NCBI RefSeq assembly: GCF_035917995.1
Contig: NZ_CP109131.1
Coordinates: 3,534,001-3,598,000, forward strand
Reading direction: 5' to 3'
Source: Streptosporangium sp. NBC_01755
GTDB taxonomy: Bacteria; Actinomycetota; Actinomycetes; Streptosporangiales; Streptosporangiaceae
DNA length: 64,000 bases
Below are positions 19,473-28,237 of this stretch, one piece after another. The position numbers were made by a program, and so were the translations under genes. Each line of letters begins with the position of its first letter. The first letter of the stretch is position 1. Under the pieces are notes generated by a model that was not told the DNA's origin, did not search any database, and saw only the letters and a list, made by a program, of their open reading frames with translations.

Positions 19473-19625
19473 GACACCCCCTTGACGTCGCCTTGTCTGG
19501 CAGTCACCGGGGGGCGAGCCGACTTGCTCCAGAATCAGGGCGTTGCAGATGAGTTACACGATGCTAGACACCTGCCCGATCGTTGCCAACTTACGACGGT
19601 CATTCGCCGTGAATATCCGGAGCCG

Positions 19626-19997
19626 CTAGGAGGACTGGCGTGGTCGCAGCACCTTGACGGCGTCGGCGACGGTGGGCTGGATGCCGAAGGCATGGGTGAG
19701 CCCGGTCAGATGGAGGATTCGTTCCAGGCGGGGGTACGGGTTGACCAGGACGATGCTGCCTCCGCGGCTCAGGACGGTCTTGCGGGTGTTCAGGAATTGC
19801 TGGATTCCGATGGAGTCGCAGAAGGTCAGGTCGGTCAGGTCTACGACAAGGTCGACCCTGTCCTGGCCGATGGCCTGGTGAAGGTCGTGATAGAACCGCT
19901 CGGCATTGGCGTAGTCGAGCTCGCCGGCCAGGCTGAGCAGGACCATCTCCTTCGCCGAGGGGTCGGACACGTAGGTCACGCGGACGGCAGTGCTCAC
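19626..19997 (-). CDS. STAS-domain anti-sigma factor antagonist
   Basis: SpoIIAA/RsbV-like protein, 123 aa. Strands MVLLSLAGELDYANAERFY and VDLVVDLTDLTFCDSIGIQ; the serine in FCDSIG is the phosphorylation site of the family. It would be switched off by the kinase encoded at 19005 and, when unphosphorylated, would pull that kinase away from its sigma factor. Same orientation as the kinase, 153 bases upstream. An intact, canonical copy. Confidence 0.9.
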   Translation of the reverse strand: MSTAVRVTYVSDPSAKEMVLLSLAGELDYANAERFYHDLHQAIGQDRVDLVVDLTDLTFCDSIGIQQFLNTRKTVLSRGGSIVLVNPYPRLERILHLTGLTHAFGIQPTVADAVKVLRPRQSS

Positions 19998-20187
19998 AGG
20001 TACACCTCTGCAGACGGTCGAGGGGAGGGAAGGCGGCCGGGACGCCGTCGCCGGGCAGGCAAAAGCCTGATCATGATCGCCTCAAGCCAGGAGGAAGGGG
20101 CCGATGTGAATGCTCTCAGCTTGAGATCCTCCGAATTCCTCTAGAGAACTTTTACGGTACAGCTGGGAGCAATCCTGCGTTATACCA

Positions 20188-20559
20188 CTAATGGATACGT
20201 TCTCCGGACCTGCTGTGAGTACTTCTGGACACGTTCTCCGGATCTGTTGCGAGCACCTCCGCCCAGCCACACAGCTCGGCGATCCGCCACGCGTGCGGCC
20301 GGAGACCTCCGACGACCAGCCTGCGGTCGCTCGCCATCCCGAACGCGGCCTCCGCCAGCACTCTCAGGCCGCCCACGTCGACGAAGTCGACACCGTGGAG
20401 ATCGGCGTGCAGATCGTCGCCGGTACGCTCCGCCGCCATGGCAAGGGCCTGTACCAGGACGTGCCGCGTACAGAGGTCGACGTCTCCCTCGCAGCGCACG
20501 CCGGTCGGCAGGTCGGTGAAGAGGATGCGCAGTGAGCCGTGGTTGACCTCACCTACCAT
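20188..20559 (-). CDS. Divergent STAS-domain protein lacking the phosphorylatable serine
   Basis: 123 aa from the ATG at 20559 (GAAGG eight bases upstream). STAS pattern LRILFTDLPTGVRCEGDVDL, then LHADLHGVDFVDVGGLRVL. In canonical antagonists the block reads F-D-S-G-L; here the serine is replaced by Val (FVDVGG), so it cannot be regulated by that phosphorylation. It may be a constitutive or structural partner. The last codons run through a 34-base tandem repeat and the stop lies beyond it, so the C-terminus has been altered by duplication. Confidence 0.75.
   Translation of the reverse strand: MVGEVNHGSLRILFTDLPTGVRCEGDVDLCTRHVLVQALAMAAERTGDDLHADLHGVDFVDVGGLRVLAEAAFGMASDRRLVVGGLRPHAWRIAELCGWAEVLATDPENVSRSTHSRSGERIH
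20193..20260. repeat. 34-bp imperfect tandem duplication in a gene 3' end
   Basis: Units 20193-20226 and 20227-20260 share 27 of 34 bases (common core ACGTTCTCCGGA); all seven differences are C/T transitions. They form the last codons of the divergent STAS gene. As 34 is not a multiple of three, the duplication changed the reading frame. Confidence 0.85.
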
Positions 20560-20854
20560 TGCGATCACCTTCTAGGTGGGCATGAGGGGCAGTCGACGTC
20601 CGTCGCGATGCACAGGTATGTCGGCTGATCGCCATGAGGTACCGGCAGCGCGGGTACCTGTTCTCATCATCCTTCAGTCAGGCGCCCTTTGATACGGTTT
20701 GCCGGTTTCATGTTCTAGTGCGCAGAAACCGATGAGTCGTCGCACCCGCCAGACCTGCCCATCCACCGAGAATCCGCACGCGCGGGAATGAACGCCTCGC
20801 GGGATCGGCTGACCAAGGAACCGCCGTACGGCGGTCCGGCAAAGGAGAACCCCC

Positions 20855-21139
20855 ATGCAGGTGGACGTCAAGCTCTCCCCAGGTGGCGATTTCTTCGTGG
20901 CGGAGGTGGACGGAAGGCGCGCGGGGCGGCTGGAACTCGTCCGGCGTGACGGGGCCATCGTCTATCCCCACACCACGGTCGAGCCGGAGTACGAGGGCAA
21001 CGGGGTGGGATCCGCGCTCGTCCGCACCGCACTGGACGCGGCCCGCGCCGAGAAGGCCAAGGTCGTGCCTCTCTGCTGGTTCGTCAAGGAATGGATGGAC
21101 CGTCACCCCGACTATGCCGATCTTGTCCAGGGTGCCTGA
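20855..21139 (+). CDS. GNAT-like N-acetyltransferase, YjdJ type
   Basis: Compact acyltransferase-fold protein of 94 aa (Acetyltransf_CG/COG2388), about half the size of normal GNATs. Key block is VYPHTTVEPEYEGNGVGSALVRTAL, with the pyrophosphate-binding loop EGNGVGSA, and later VVPLCWFVKEWMDRHPDY. Ribosome site AAGGAG precedes the ATG. Alone in its orientation. Substrate unknown; human and bacterial relatives are thought to act on protein or CoA-linked acyl groups. Confidence 0.88.
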   Translation: MQVDVKLSPGGDFFVAEVDGRRAGRLELVRRDGAIVYPHTTVEPEYEGNGVGSALVRTALDAARAEKAKVVPLCWFVKEWMDRHPDYADLVQGA

Positions 21140-21539
21140 TCGACCCGTGGCCTCAGAGATCCATAACGAGATGGTTTGGGGCATTCGCGCTCCGGGTGGC
21201 CGCGCCGGAGCGAGCGGACACGCTGGTCACCGTGATGACCGGGTGGAAACATCCTCGGCGGCCGGTGACCGGAACTTTCGGGCGGATGGAGCGGTCCGTC
21301 AAGGGGGTTATCGTAATAACGCGGGCGGTTTCGCAACAGGATTCATGGCAGATTGTGATCATCAGATCGCGAGTCGTGCGGGATGATAGTGACGATTACC
21401 CGGTTAGCGTAGATCGGCTGTGACGCTTGTCATGCGGACCGAGTCATGGCCCGATCCCTTGCTAGGCTGCAGGGAACCGTTCGAACCGGGCGTTGTCTCA
21501 CCCCGGCAGGTGAGACTTCTCAAGAAGTGGGGTCACACC
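21140..21539. other. Intergenic region before DLW-39
   Basis: No gene recognised on either strand. It should hold the promoter for the DLW-39 gene; a possible -10-like TAGGCT lies at 21463. Confidence 0.4.
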
Positions 21540-21659
21540 GTGAAGAAGTTGCTCGTTCTGGCGCTCGTCGCCCTCGGGGGGCTGCTGGTCTGGCGCAAGG
21601 TGCAGGCCGACCGCGCCGAGCTCGACCTGTGGACCGAAGCCACCGGCAGCGAGAACTGA
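21540..21659 (+). CDS. DLW-39 family small membrane protein
   Basis: 39-residue protein starting with GTG: VKKLLVLALVALGGLLVW forms one transmembrane helix, followed by a short charged tail containing the family signature ELDLWTEAT. The exact length of 39 residues and the DLW motif match the actinobacterial DLW-39 family, which lies between gyrA and the tRNA genes in many genomes. Function unknown. Its presence shows that the backbone resumes here after the inserted accessory genes. Confidence 0.92.
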   Translation: MKKLLVLALVALGGLLVWRKVQADRAELDLWTEATGSEN

Positions 21660-21688
21660 CAGACGCGGCTACCGATTCGGGTGCTTTC

Positions 21689-22426
21689 ATGGTCCTTGTC
21701 CAAGATGGAGTAAAGCCCATCAGGCTTGTCTGCCTGGATCTGGCAGGCACCACGATCGGTGATGTCGCCATGGTCGAGCGAGCGTTCGCCGAGGCGATCG
21801 CCACGCAGGGCATCGTGCCCGGGACCGGTGCGTACGCTCGTGCCATGGTGCACGTGCACCGGTCCCGGGGATGCTCCAAGATCGATGTCTTCAGGGGTAT
21901 CTTCCCGGACAACGAGGCCCAGGCCCAGGCGGCCAACCTGACCTTCGAACGCTCCTACGAGGGCGCCATCGGACGCGCCGGCCTGGTTCCACTGCCCGGA
22001 ATCGTCGAGGCACTCGACAAGCTCCGTGGTGCCGACGTCAGGATCTGCCTCACCACCGGCTTCAGCCGTGTCACGCTCGGCCGCGTGCTGGCTGCCCTGA
22101 GCTGGTCCGACAGGCTTGATCTGGCCCTGTGCCCCGAGGACACCGGCCGTGGCCGTCCGATGCCCGACCTGGTGCTCGCCGCGGTCATGCGACTAGGTAT
22201 CGAGGACGTACGCCAGGTCGCCGTCGTCGGGGACTCCGAGAGCGAAATGCTCTGCGGTCGCCGCGCCGGCGCGGCGGTGATCGCCGGCGTCCTGACCGGC
22301 GTCCACAGCAGGGAACGTCTCCTCAACGGCGGAGCCACCCACATCCTCGACTCCATCGTGGACCTTCCCGCCCTCCTCTTCGACGGCGCGCCCGTCGAAT
22401 CCCCCCTGGCAGCCACCGCCCACTGA
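21689..22426 (+). CDS. HAD hydrolase, phosphonatase-like
   Basis: Phosphatase of the HAD superfamily, 245 aa from the ATG at 21689. Motif I is CLDLAGTT with the nucleophile Asp followed by Leu-Ala rather than the usual D-x-D, as in phosphonoacetaldehyde hydrolases; motif II ICLTTGFSR; motif III Lys/Arg region RPMPDLV; motif IV VAVVGDSESEMLCGRRAG. A helical cap lies between residues about 25 and 95. Related proteins next to phosphonate genes cleave C-P bonds, but no phosphonate genes are here, so the substrate is open. Only 29 bases after DLW-39. Confidence 0.88.
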   Translation: MVLVQDGVKPIRLVCLDLAGTTIGDVAMVERAFAEAIATQGIVPGTGAYARAMVHVHRSRGCSKIDVFRGIFPDNEAQAQAANLTFERSYEGAIGRAGLVPLPGIVEALDKLRGADVRICLTTGFSRVTLGRVLAALSWSDRLDLALCPEDTGRGRPMPDLVLAAVMRLGIEDVRQVAVVGDSESEMLCGRRAGAAVIAGVLTGVHSRERLLNGGATHILDSIVDLPALLFDGAPVESPLAATAH

Positions 22427-22565
22427 AAACCGTCTCGCTCGAAGCCCGTCCGCTCGAGGCCACCCGACACGCCGTTGCCCGCGAATCCAATTGGCGTAGG
22501 GGCGGCTCCTATTGCTACGGTGTACGACTGAAGCGGGTCGTCTCCAAGGCACCGGCTTGGATCTC

Positions 22566-22638
22566 GGGGCCTTAGCTCAGTTGGCAGAGCGCCTGCTTTG
22601 CAAGCAGGAAGTCAGGAGTTCGAATCTCCTAGGCTCCA
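22566..22638 (+). tRNA. tRNA-Ala (TGC anticodon)
   Basis: Cloverleaf: acceptor GGGGCCT/AGGCTCC with the G3-U70 pair that identifies tRNA-Ala, anticodon arm CTGC-TTTGCAA-GCAG with TGC, T arm AGGAG-TTCGAAT-CTCCT. CCA is not fully encoded (ACCC follows). Its 3' half is repeated at 28238-28272. Confidence 0.97.
22597..22631 (+). repeat. attL: 35-bp core in tRNA-Ala 3' half
   Basis: From the anticodon TTTGCAA through the T arm to the first acceptor base. Direct repeat of 28238-28272 (34 of 35 bases identical, G/C at position 8). Confidence 0.8.
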
Positions 22639-22662
22639 CCCAAAATTACCCCTCTGACCAGG

Positions 22663-23595
22663 CTAAACAGCCTGGCCTTTTCTCATTCTGATGATCTTCG
22701 CGCCCCCAGTGGGAGGAATTTGGGAGATCAACTTCCACGGGCCGAGCTGGGGCTCCAACAGGGCCTGCAATTCGGGCAGGGGTGAAGGCCCGAATCGGGC
22801 CCGCCACCTCAGCGACTTCTCCCACCGCTCCTGCAGGGAATCCACGATCAGCTGACGGAACACCGGATCCACGTGTGAATAGACGCCACGGATCCCCCAT
22901 CCGATGCCCGAGCCGCTCGAACTGGGCCACCTCCGGAACCCCGTCGCCGATCATCCACGTCTTGTGGCTGTGCTTGCTGTCGTGAAACGTCAGCCCCTCC
23001 ACCACCGGGCACCACGTCGTCACCGCCCGCGCCGCGGTCCGCTCCAACGTCTCCCCCCCCGCCGCCGCGGCACATACCGGCCATCCGCGTCCACCATGAT
23101 CCGAGACCGCTCGCGCTCCCCCTTCTTGACAAGCCGCCCGTCAGCCGCCGGCCGGAAGAACTGGTTGGCGAACCCGGTCCGGCTGTAGTGGTCCGCCACC
23201 AGGCTGCCCGGTCTGCTCGTCGGCCGGAACAGGTAGTCGCCCTGATGCCCCTCACATCCGCACGTACCCGGCTTGGTGCGGCGCAGCTGATCCGACATCA
23301 GCTCGGCCAGGAACGGAGGCAGCGGGATCGTCCGGCGGCCGTTGTGCTTCGGCGGCGCCTGGATGAACACACCCCTGACCTCTCGCAGCTGCCACTGCAC
23401 CAGGATCGCGCCGAGCCGCGCATACTGCCGCTCCAGGCCGCGCACCTCGCCGAACCGCATCCCGGTGTACGCGGCGAGGAGAAACATCAGCGCCTCATCC
23501 CATCGGCCAGCCAGTAGGCCGACCCGCTCGGTGATGGTCAACGCCTGGTTAGGCGTGAACCACCGCGATTCCTCATCCGTTGTCTCCACATGCAC
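22663..23595 (-). pseudogene. Tyrosine recombinase (phage-type integrase) with two frameshifts
   Basis: Reads as one integrase across three frames. Part 1: RWFTPNQALTITERVG, AAYTGMRFGEVRGLERQ (catalytic Arg I region) and PPKHNGRRTIPLPPFL. A run of eight C at 23053-23060 shifts the frame. Part 2: TFHDSKHSHKTWMI and VPEVAQFERLGHRM. A G run near 22893 shifts it again. Part 3: GIRGVYSHVDPVF with the nucleophile Tyr, to the C-terminus at 22663. The second catalytic Arg of the usual HDLRH is Lys, so the enzyme is dead even if the frameshifts are sequencing errors. N-terminal domain absent. Starts 25 bases from tRNA-Ala. Confidence 0.8.
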
Positions 23596-23609
23596 GTCCT
23601 GCCGGCCTC

Positions 23610-23860
23610 GTCGCCGAGTCTGTCGCTGCCTTCGAGCAACGCATCGCCGAGAACGCCCAGGCCGAGGACGATGCCCGTACCACCAGTCGTCCCTTTGACA
23701 CCGACAAGGACTGGCTGGTCGGTCAAAGGAATCGGGACCGAGGGTCGCTGCATGGAGATATCTGGCGTGGCACAGCCCTTGAGCTTGCCGATTGCGGCGT
23801 GCTCGCTGTCTTTCCCGCCGGCGGCTGGTGGAGGTACCACAACAGCAGCGACCGTGTTGG
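23610..23860 (+). pseudogene. Subtilisin-like protease fragment (tentative)
   Basis: The plus frame contains DWLVGQRNRDRGSLHGDIWR, then GTALELADCGVLAVFPAGG and WWRYH. This resembles the block after the catalytic Ser domain in actinobacterial S8-family proteins (HG..WRG-A-LA-GVLAVFP-GGWWR). No catalytic motif is present. The match ends where the antisense integrase scrap begins. Tentative, because the same bases are also open on the other strand. Confidence 0.3.
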
Positions 23861-23935
23861 CCGCCAGGGTGTTCCCCGTGTGTTGGAGATCGTCAAAGTG
23901 GACCTTCGGGACGCCGGTCTTCGTGAGCGCCTTGG
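23860..23935 (-). pseudogene. Second integrase scrap (box II motif)
   Basis: Minus strand reads VPKVHFDDLQHTGNTLAAN, matching the integrase box II consensus HDLRHTGNTLAA with His to Asp and Arg to Gln changes. Similarity stops on both sides. It belongs to a different integrase subfamily from the one at 22663, so two integrases have been lost here. Confidence 0.5.
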
Positions 23936-23956
23936 TTCAGAAACGGCGGTCGAATC

Positions 23957-23988
23957 ACCTCTTCATAGGTGATCACCTATGAAGAGGT
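23957..23988. repeat. Perfect 32-bp palindrome
   Basis: ACCTCTTCATAGGTGA followed by its exact reverse complement, with no spacer, centred on GATC. No T run follows. It lies between the integrase scraps and the LuxR-type regulator gene. Could be a dimer-binding operator, a cruciform or a terminator. Confidence 0.95.
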
Positions 23989-24154
23989 CACTTGGGCAAC
24001 GGTTGGCTGCGCTTCATGAGGACGGTCAATTGGGGGTACGGGTAAGCGCATGTCGTATGTCTCAAACCGGGATGATTTAAGTTCATGCCGCCTGCTGATC
24101 CCATAAGATGACGAAGCACCGGGCTGTGCCATTCCGGGCAGATAGAGGAGCTAG

Positions 24155-26971
24155 GTGGCCGATTCGCCAGTCGACCGATCCAAGACGGTCGGCGACGCCG
24201 CTGGCAATGTTGGTCTATTCGGGCGCGACGGCGATCTCCGCGTACTCCGCTCCTTGGTGGAGCGCGCCCGGCATGATGGCGGAGCGCTGCTGTTGTTCGG
24301 CGAGCCCGGTGTCGGAAAGACGGTGCTGCTGGACGCGGCGAGCGCGTACGCCGAGGCAGCCGGTACGCACGTCTTGCGGGCATCAGGCACGCAGTTCGAG
24401 GCGGCTCACAGCTTCTCCACGCTCCATCAGGCCTTGTATCCACTGGTGGGCGATCTCGACGCGTTGAACCCGGTACACCGCAGGGCGCTCGGCGTCGCGC
24501 TGGGTCTTCGAGACGGTTCCCCGCCGGGCCTGCTGGTGATCGCGAACGCGGCCTTGGCGCTGTTGTCCCACGCGGCGGTGACCCGGCCCATACTGGTGGT
24601 CGTCGACGACCTGCCGTGGCTCGATCGGGCCAGCGCCATGGTCCTGGCGATCGTCGCCCGCCGGGTGGCGGGCAGGCGGGTCGGTTTCCTGGCCGCCTAC
24701 CGGTCCGGCGACGAAAGCTTCTTCGACCGTGCCGGCCTGCCCGATCACGAGGTGCGGTCGCTTGCGGACGAGGCCGCGGACGCGCTGGCGGCGCACTGGT
24801 TGCCCGCGCTCGTGCCCGCGGTGCGGCGACGTCTCCTGGCGGAGGCGCAGGGGAACCCGCTGGCCTTGCTTGAGCTTCCCCTCACGCTGTCGGGCCGGCA
24901 GCGATCCGGTGTCGCGCGTCTGCCGGAGGTGCTGCCGTTGAGCGGTCGTCTCCAAGCGGCGTTCGAGTCGCGGATCAGCGGGCTGCCGTTGTCGGCACGG
25001 CAGGTGCTGCTGCTGCTGGTGTTGGACGGCACGGGCAGCCTGCGCGCGCTGGCGGCGCTCGGCGCCGATGCGACGGCGCTGGCCCCGGCCGAGCGGGCGG
25101 GGCTGGTCTCCGTTGAAGAGGGGGCCGGCCGGGTGAGGTTCCGGCATCCGTTGACGCGTTCGGCGGTCGTCAACCTGTCCACAGCGGAGGAACGGCTGCG
25201 GGCGCACGCGATGCTCGCCGAGCGGCAGTCGGACAGTCCGGAGCGCAGAGCCTGGCATCTGGCCCACGCCACGGTCGGTACGGACGAGCGGGTGGCGCAG
25301 CTGCTGGAGAAGGCGGCTCACACGGTCCGCGCACGCGGCGACGCGGCTGGTTCGGTCACCGCTCTGCTGCGGGCTGCCGATCTCAGCCCGGTCGGCACCG
25401 ACCGGAGTCGTCGGCTCGCCCAGGCGGCGTACTTCGGGGCGGTGATGACCGGCGACCTGCGGGAGGTGCCGCGCCTGCTTGCCGACGCCCTGCAGGGCGA
25501 GAGCGGGAGCGCCCGATCGCTGGCCTCAGCCGTCGCGGCCGCCCATCACCTGCTGCTCAGCGGCGAGGGAGACGTCGACACCGCGCACCGGCTGCTGGTC
25601 GGCGCTATTGAGATGCAGCCCACGCCCTACGACAGCGGGGACGACACGCTCGTCGAAGCGTTCTACACCCTGGGCTGGGTCTGCTACTTCGGCGGGCGGG
25701 CTGAGCTGTGGGCGCCGTTCCACGCGGCGTTCGCTCAGCTGGCCGCGCCGGTTCCGGAGCTGCTCACCCTATTGGTGGGTACCTTCGCCGATCCGGCCCG
25801 TACGGCGTCCGCGCTGCTCGCCCGGATCGAGGCGGCGATCGCCGATCTGGACGGGCACGGTGACCCGGTCTGGAGCGTCCGTGTGGGGCTGGCCGCGATG
25901 TTCGTGGATCGGCTGACCTCGTGCCGGGCCGCCCTGTGGCGCATCCTGCGCGACCATCGTGATGGCACCGCGGTGACGCTGACCCTGCACGCCCGGTCGT
26001 TGCTCGGGCTGGATCAACTCATCACCGGTGAGTGGGATGAGCTGCGGGCTCTGGCCGAGGAGCACGTCGAGCTGTGCCGGCTGCACAACTATCGGTTGCT
26101 GGAATGCCTGGGGCTGTGCCTGTTGGCGATGCTGACCGCTGCCCGTGGCGACCATGAGGCCACCAAGGCGCTGACCGATCGGATGATGGTGTGGGCGACG
26201 CCGCGGCGGGCCGGGATGGTGCGGCGTATCGCGGCCCAGGCCCTGATACTCGACGCGCTGGGCCGCGGGGACTTCGAGGAGGCATACCGGCACACGATGA
26301 CGATCACGGCCGCCGGCGAGCTGGCCGGCCATGTGCCGCACGCGTTGTGGGTGATCATGGATGTCGTCGAGGCGGCGGTGCGCACCGGGCGAACGGCGGA
26401 AGCGGTCGCGCACGTCGAGGCGGTACGGGCCTGCGAGGTTGCCGCGCTGTCGCCGCGGCTGGCCATGACCGTGGACGCCGCGGCTGCCTTGGTGGCGGGC
26501 GACGAGGACGCGGTCATCCTGTTCGAGCGGGCGCTTTCCATGGCCGACGGCGAGCACTGGCCGTTCGATCGCGCACGTATCGCCCTCGCCTACGGAGAGA
26601 GGCTACGGCGTAACAAAGCAGCTATCGAGGCCCGTCGGCACCTCACCGATGCCCTGTACGCATTCCAGCGGCTGGAGGCCCGGCCATGGGCCCAACGGGC
26701 CGCGAGTGAGCTGCGCGCGACCGGGCAAAGCATCGGCCACCTCGCCCCCGCTGGTCCGGGATCCCTTACCCCGCAGCAGCGTGAGATCGCCGAACTCGCA
26801 GCCGCCGGGTTGACCAACAAGCAGATCGGCGAACGGCTCTTCCTGTCGCCCCGGACCGTTGGGACCCACCTCTACCAGCTCTTCCCGAAGCTCGGCATCA
26901 CCTCACGCGCCGCCCTGCGCGACGCGCTGGCCGGCCTCGACGACGAGGCGCCGCCGCCCGCGATCCCCTGA
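24155..26971 (+). CDS. LuxR-family regulator with N-terminal AAA/STAND ATPase (LAL type)
   Basis: Large ATP-binding transcription activator, 938 aa, the normal size of the MalT/LAL family. GTG start with GAGGAG upstream. P-loop GEPGVGKT near residue 50, Walker B ILVVVDDLPWLD near 150, a helical TPR-like middle (about 400-850) and a C-terminal LuxR HTH (LTPQQREIAELAAAGLTNKQ, then LSPRTVGTHLYQLFPKLGI). Such proteins usually switch on a neighbouring cluster when they bind a signal. The only intact candidate is the hydrolase gene 92 bases downstream. Probably cargo of the tRNA-Ala island. Confidence 0.95.
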   Translation: MADSPVDRSKTVGDAAGNVGLFGRDGDLRVLRSLVERARHDGGALLLFGEPGVGKTVLLDAASAYAEAAGTHVLRASGTQFEAAHSFSTLHQALYPLVGDLDALNPVHRRALGVALGLRDGSPPGLLVIANAALALLSHAAVTRPILVVVDDLPWLDRASAMVLAIVARRVAGRRVGFLAAYRSGDESFFDRAGLPDHEVRSLADEAADALAAHWLPALVPAVRRRLLAEAQGNPLALLELPLTLSGRQRSGVARLPEVLPLSGRLQAAFESRISGLPLSARQVLLLLVLDGTGSLRALAALGADATALAPAERAGLVSVEEGAGRVRFRHPLTRSAVVNLSTAEERLRAHAMLAERQSDSPERRAWHLAHATVGTDERVAQLLEKAAHTVRARGDAAGSVTALLRAADLSPVGTDRSRRLAQAAYFGAVMTGDLREVPRLLADALQGESGSARSLASAVAAAHHLLLSGEGDVDTAHRLLVGAIEMQPTPYDSGDDTLVEAFYTLGWVCYFGGRAELWAPFHAAFAQLAAPVPELLTLLVGTFADPARTASALLARIEAAIADLDGHGDPVWSVRVGLAAMFVDRLTSCRAALWRILRDHRDGTAVTLTLHARSLLGLDQLITGEWDELRALAEEHVELCRLHNYRLLECLGLCLLAMLTAARGDHEATKALTDRMMVWATPRRAGMVRRIAAQALILDALGRGDFEEAYRHTMTITAAGELAGHVPHALWVIMDVVEAAVRTGRTAEAVAHVEAVRACEVAALSPRLAMTVDAAAALVAGDEDAVILFERALSMADGEHWPFDRARIALAYGERLRRNKAAIEARRHLTDALYAFQRLEARPWAQRAASELRATGQSIGHLAPAGPGSLTPQQREIAELAAAGLTNKQIGERLFLSPRTVGTHLYQLFPKLGITSRAALRDALAGLDDEAPPPAIP

Positions 26972-27063
26972 GGACGCCAGTCATTTGACGCAATCGAGTA
27001 TGGCCTACGGTTGCCTACTGTTCTTCACGTCTGCATCACACCAGTACGCGAGGAGGAAGCATC

Positions 27064-27753
27064 ATGAGTTCCACTGCGGCCAACGTTGTGCTCGTGCACG
27101 GTGGTTTCGTCGACGGGTCGGGCTGGCAGCCCGTCTATGACCTGCTCAAGCGGGACGGCTACCGGGTCAGCATCGTCCAGAACCCCACGCTGACGCTGGA
27201 CGGGGACGCTGAGGCTACCCAGCTGATCCTGGACCGCCAGGACGGTCCCACCGTGCTTGTCGGACACTCCTACGGTGGCGCGGTCATCAGCGAGGCCGGT
27301 AACCACCCGCGGGTGTCGGCGCTGGTCTACATCGCCGCGTTCGCGCCCGACAAGGGCGAGTCCGTGAACACGCTCATCGCCGACCCGCTGCCGGGCGCGC
27401 CGGTGCCACCGATCCTGCCCCCGGTCAACGGGTTCCTCTTTCTCGACCGGGACAAGTTCCACGCCTCCTTCGCGGGCGACCTGCCGGCCTCGCAGGCTGA
27501 GTTCCTCGCCGACTCGCAGGTGCCGTGGGGCGTCGGCGCGCTCAGCGGCACCGTCACCGAACCCGCCTGGCGCACCAAGCCCAGCTGGTACCTGGTCGCC
27601 ACCGACGACCGGATGATCCCGCCACCGGCTCAGCGGGCTATGTCCGAGCGTGCGGGCGCCACAGTGGTGGAAGCCGTCGGCAGCCATGCCATCTACGTCT
27701 CCCAGCCGGAGGCCGTCGCCGAGCTGATCAAGAAGGCGGCTGCCGGCGGCTGA
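27064..27753 (+). CDS. Alpha/beta hydrolase
   Basis: Serine hydrolase, 229 aa, EstC/salicylate-esterase-like subgroup. Oxyanion segment VLVHGGFVDGSGW, nucleophile in VLVGHSYGGAV (Ser near residue 76), acid in VATDDRMIPP, His in VGSHAIYVSQP. Ribosome site GAGGAAG lies just upstream of the ATG. No signal peptide, so cytosolic. Located right after the LuxR-type regulator on the island and possibly controlled by it. Similar proteins are often induced by small aromatic esters or oxidants; the true substrate is unknown. Confidence 0.92.
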   Translation: MSSTAANVVLVHGGFVDGSGWQPVYDLLKRDGYRVSIVQNPTLTLDGDAEATQLILDRQDGPTVLVGHSYGGAVISEAGNHPRVSALVYIAAFAPDKGESVNTLIADPLPGAPVPPILPPVNGFLFLDRDKFHASFAGDLPASQAEFLADSQVPWGVGALSGTVTEPAWRTKPSWYLVATDDRMIPPPAQRAMSERAGATVVEAVGSHAIYVSQPEAVAELIKKAAAGG

Positions 27754-27794
27754 GCGAACGGCTTGCAGGAGGTCCGGTGGACACCCCCGCCCGT

Positions 27795-28170
27795 GTCCAC
27801 CGGCTGCCGGGCTTTCTACCCTCACCTGCATCGCGAGCGAGCGACTGCTCGCGTCGGTGTCACGGATCGTCTCGAACACCTCGGCCGCTCGCACGTAGGC
27901 TTGACGGCTCTCGCCAGTCCGGTCTTCCTCAGCAGCGCGGCGAGTATCTCCAGGGTGTGGGCATGCCGGTAGTTGGACAACTGGAACTGCTCCATGAGAG
28001 CGATCGCCTCAGTGAGCTTGGGATCGCTTCGGTCCGGCGGCCGAGCAGTCCCAGACATTGGCCGGCGAGGGAAAGCGCGTCCTGCTGGATGATCGCCGTG
28101 ATGCTCGGTGTCATCCTGGGCTGGTCGTCGGCTGGGGTGCTGTGTACAGCAACAGGGCCGCACAACACCT
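27795..28170 (-). pseudogene. TPR-containing regulator remnant
   Basis: Pieces in three minus frames line up as one C-terminal TPR region: ALSLAGQCLGLLGRRTEAI, then KLTEAIALMEQFQLSNYRH and THEILAALL-like repeats, and RAAEVFETIRDTDA. Such endings are found in XRE-type regulators with tetratricopeptide repeats. At least two frameshifts and a missing N-terminus. Inside the tRNA-Ala island, next to its right end. Confidence 0.45.
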
Positions 28171-28237
28171 CACTCCGACACCCACCGCCACACGCCCGAG
28201 CAGGCCGAGGAGTTCGCCAGGTGGTGACTGGCTCCCG

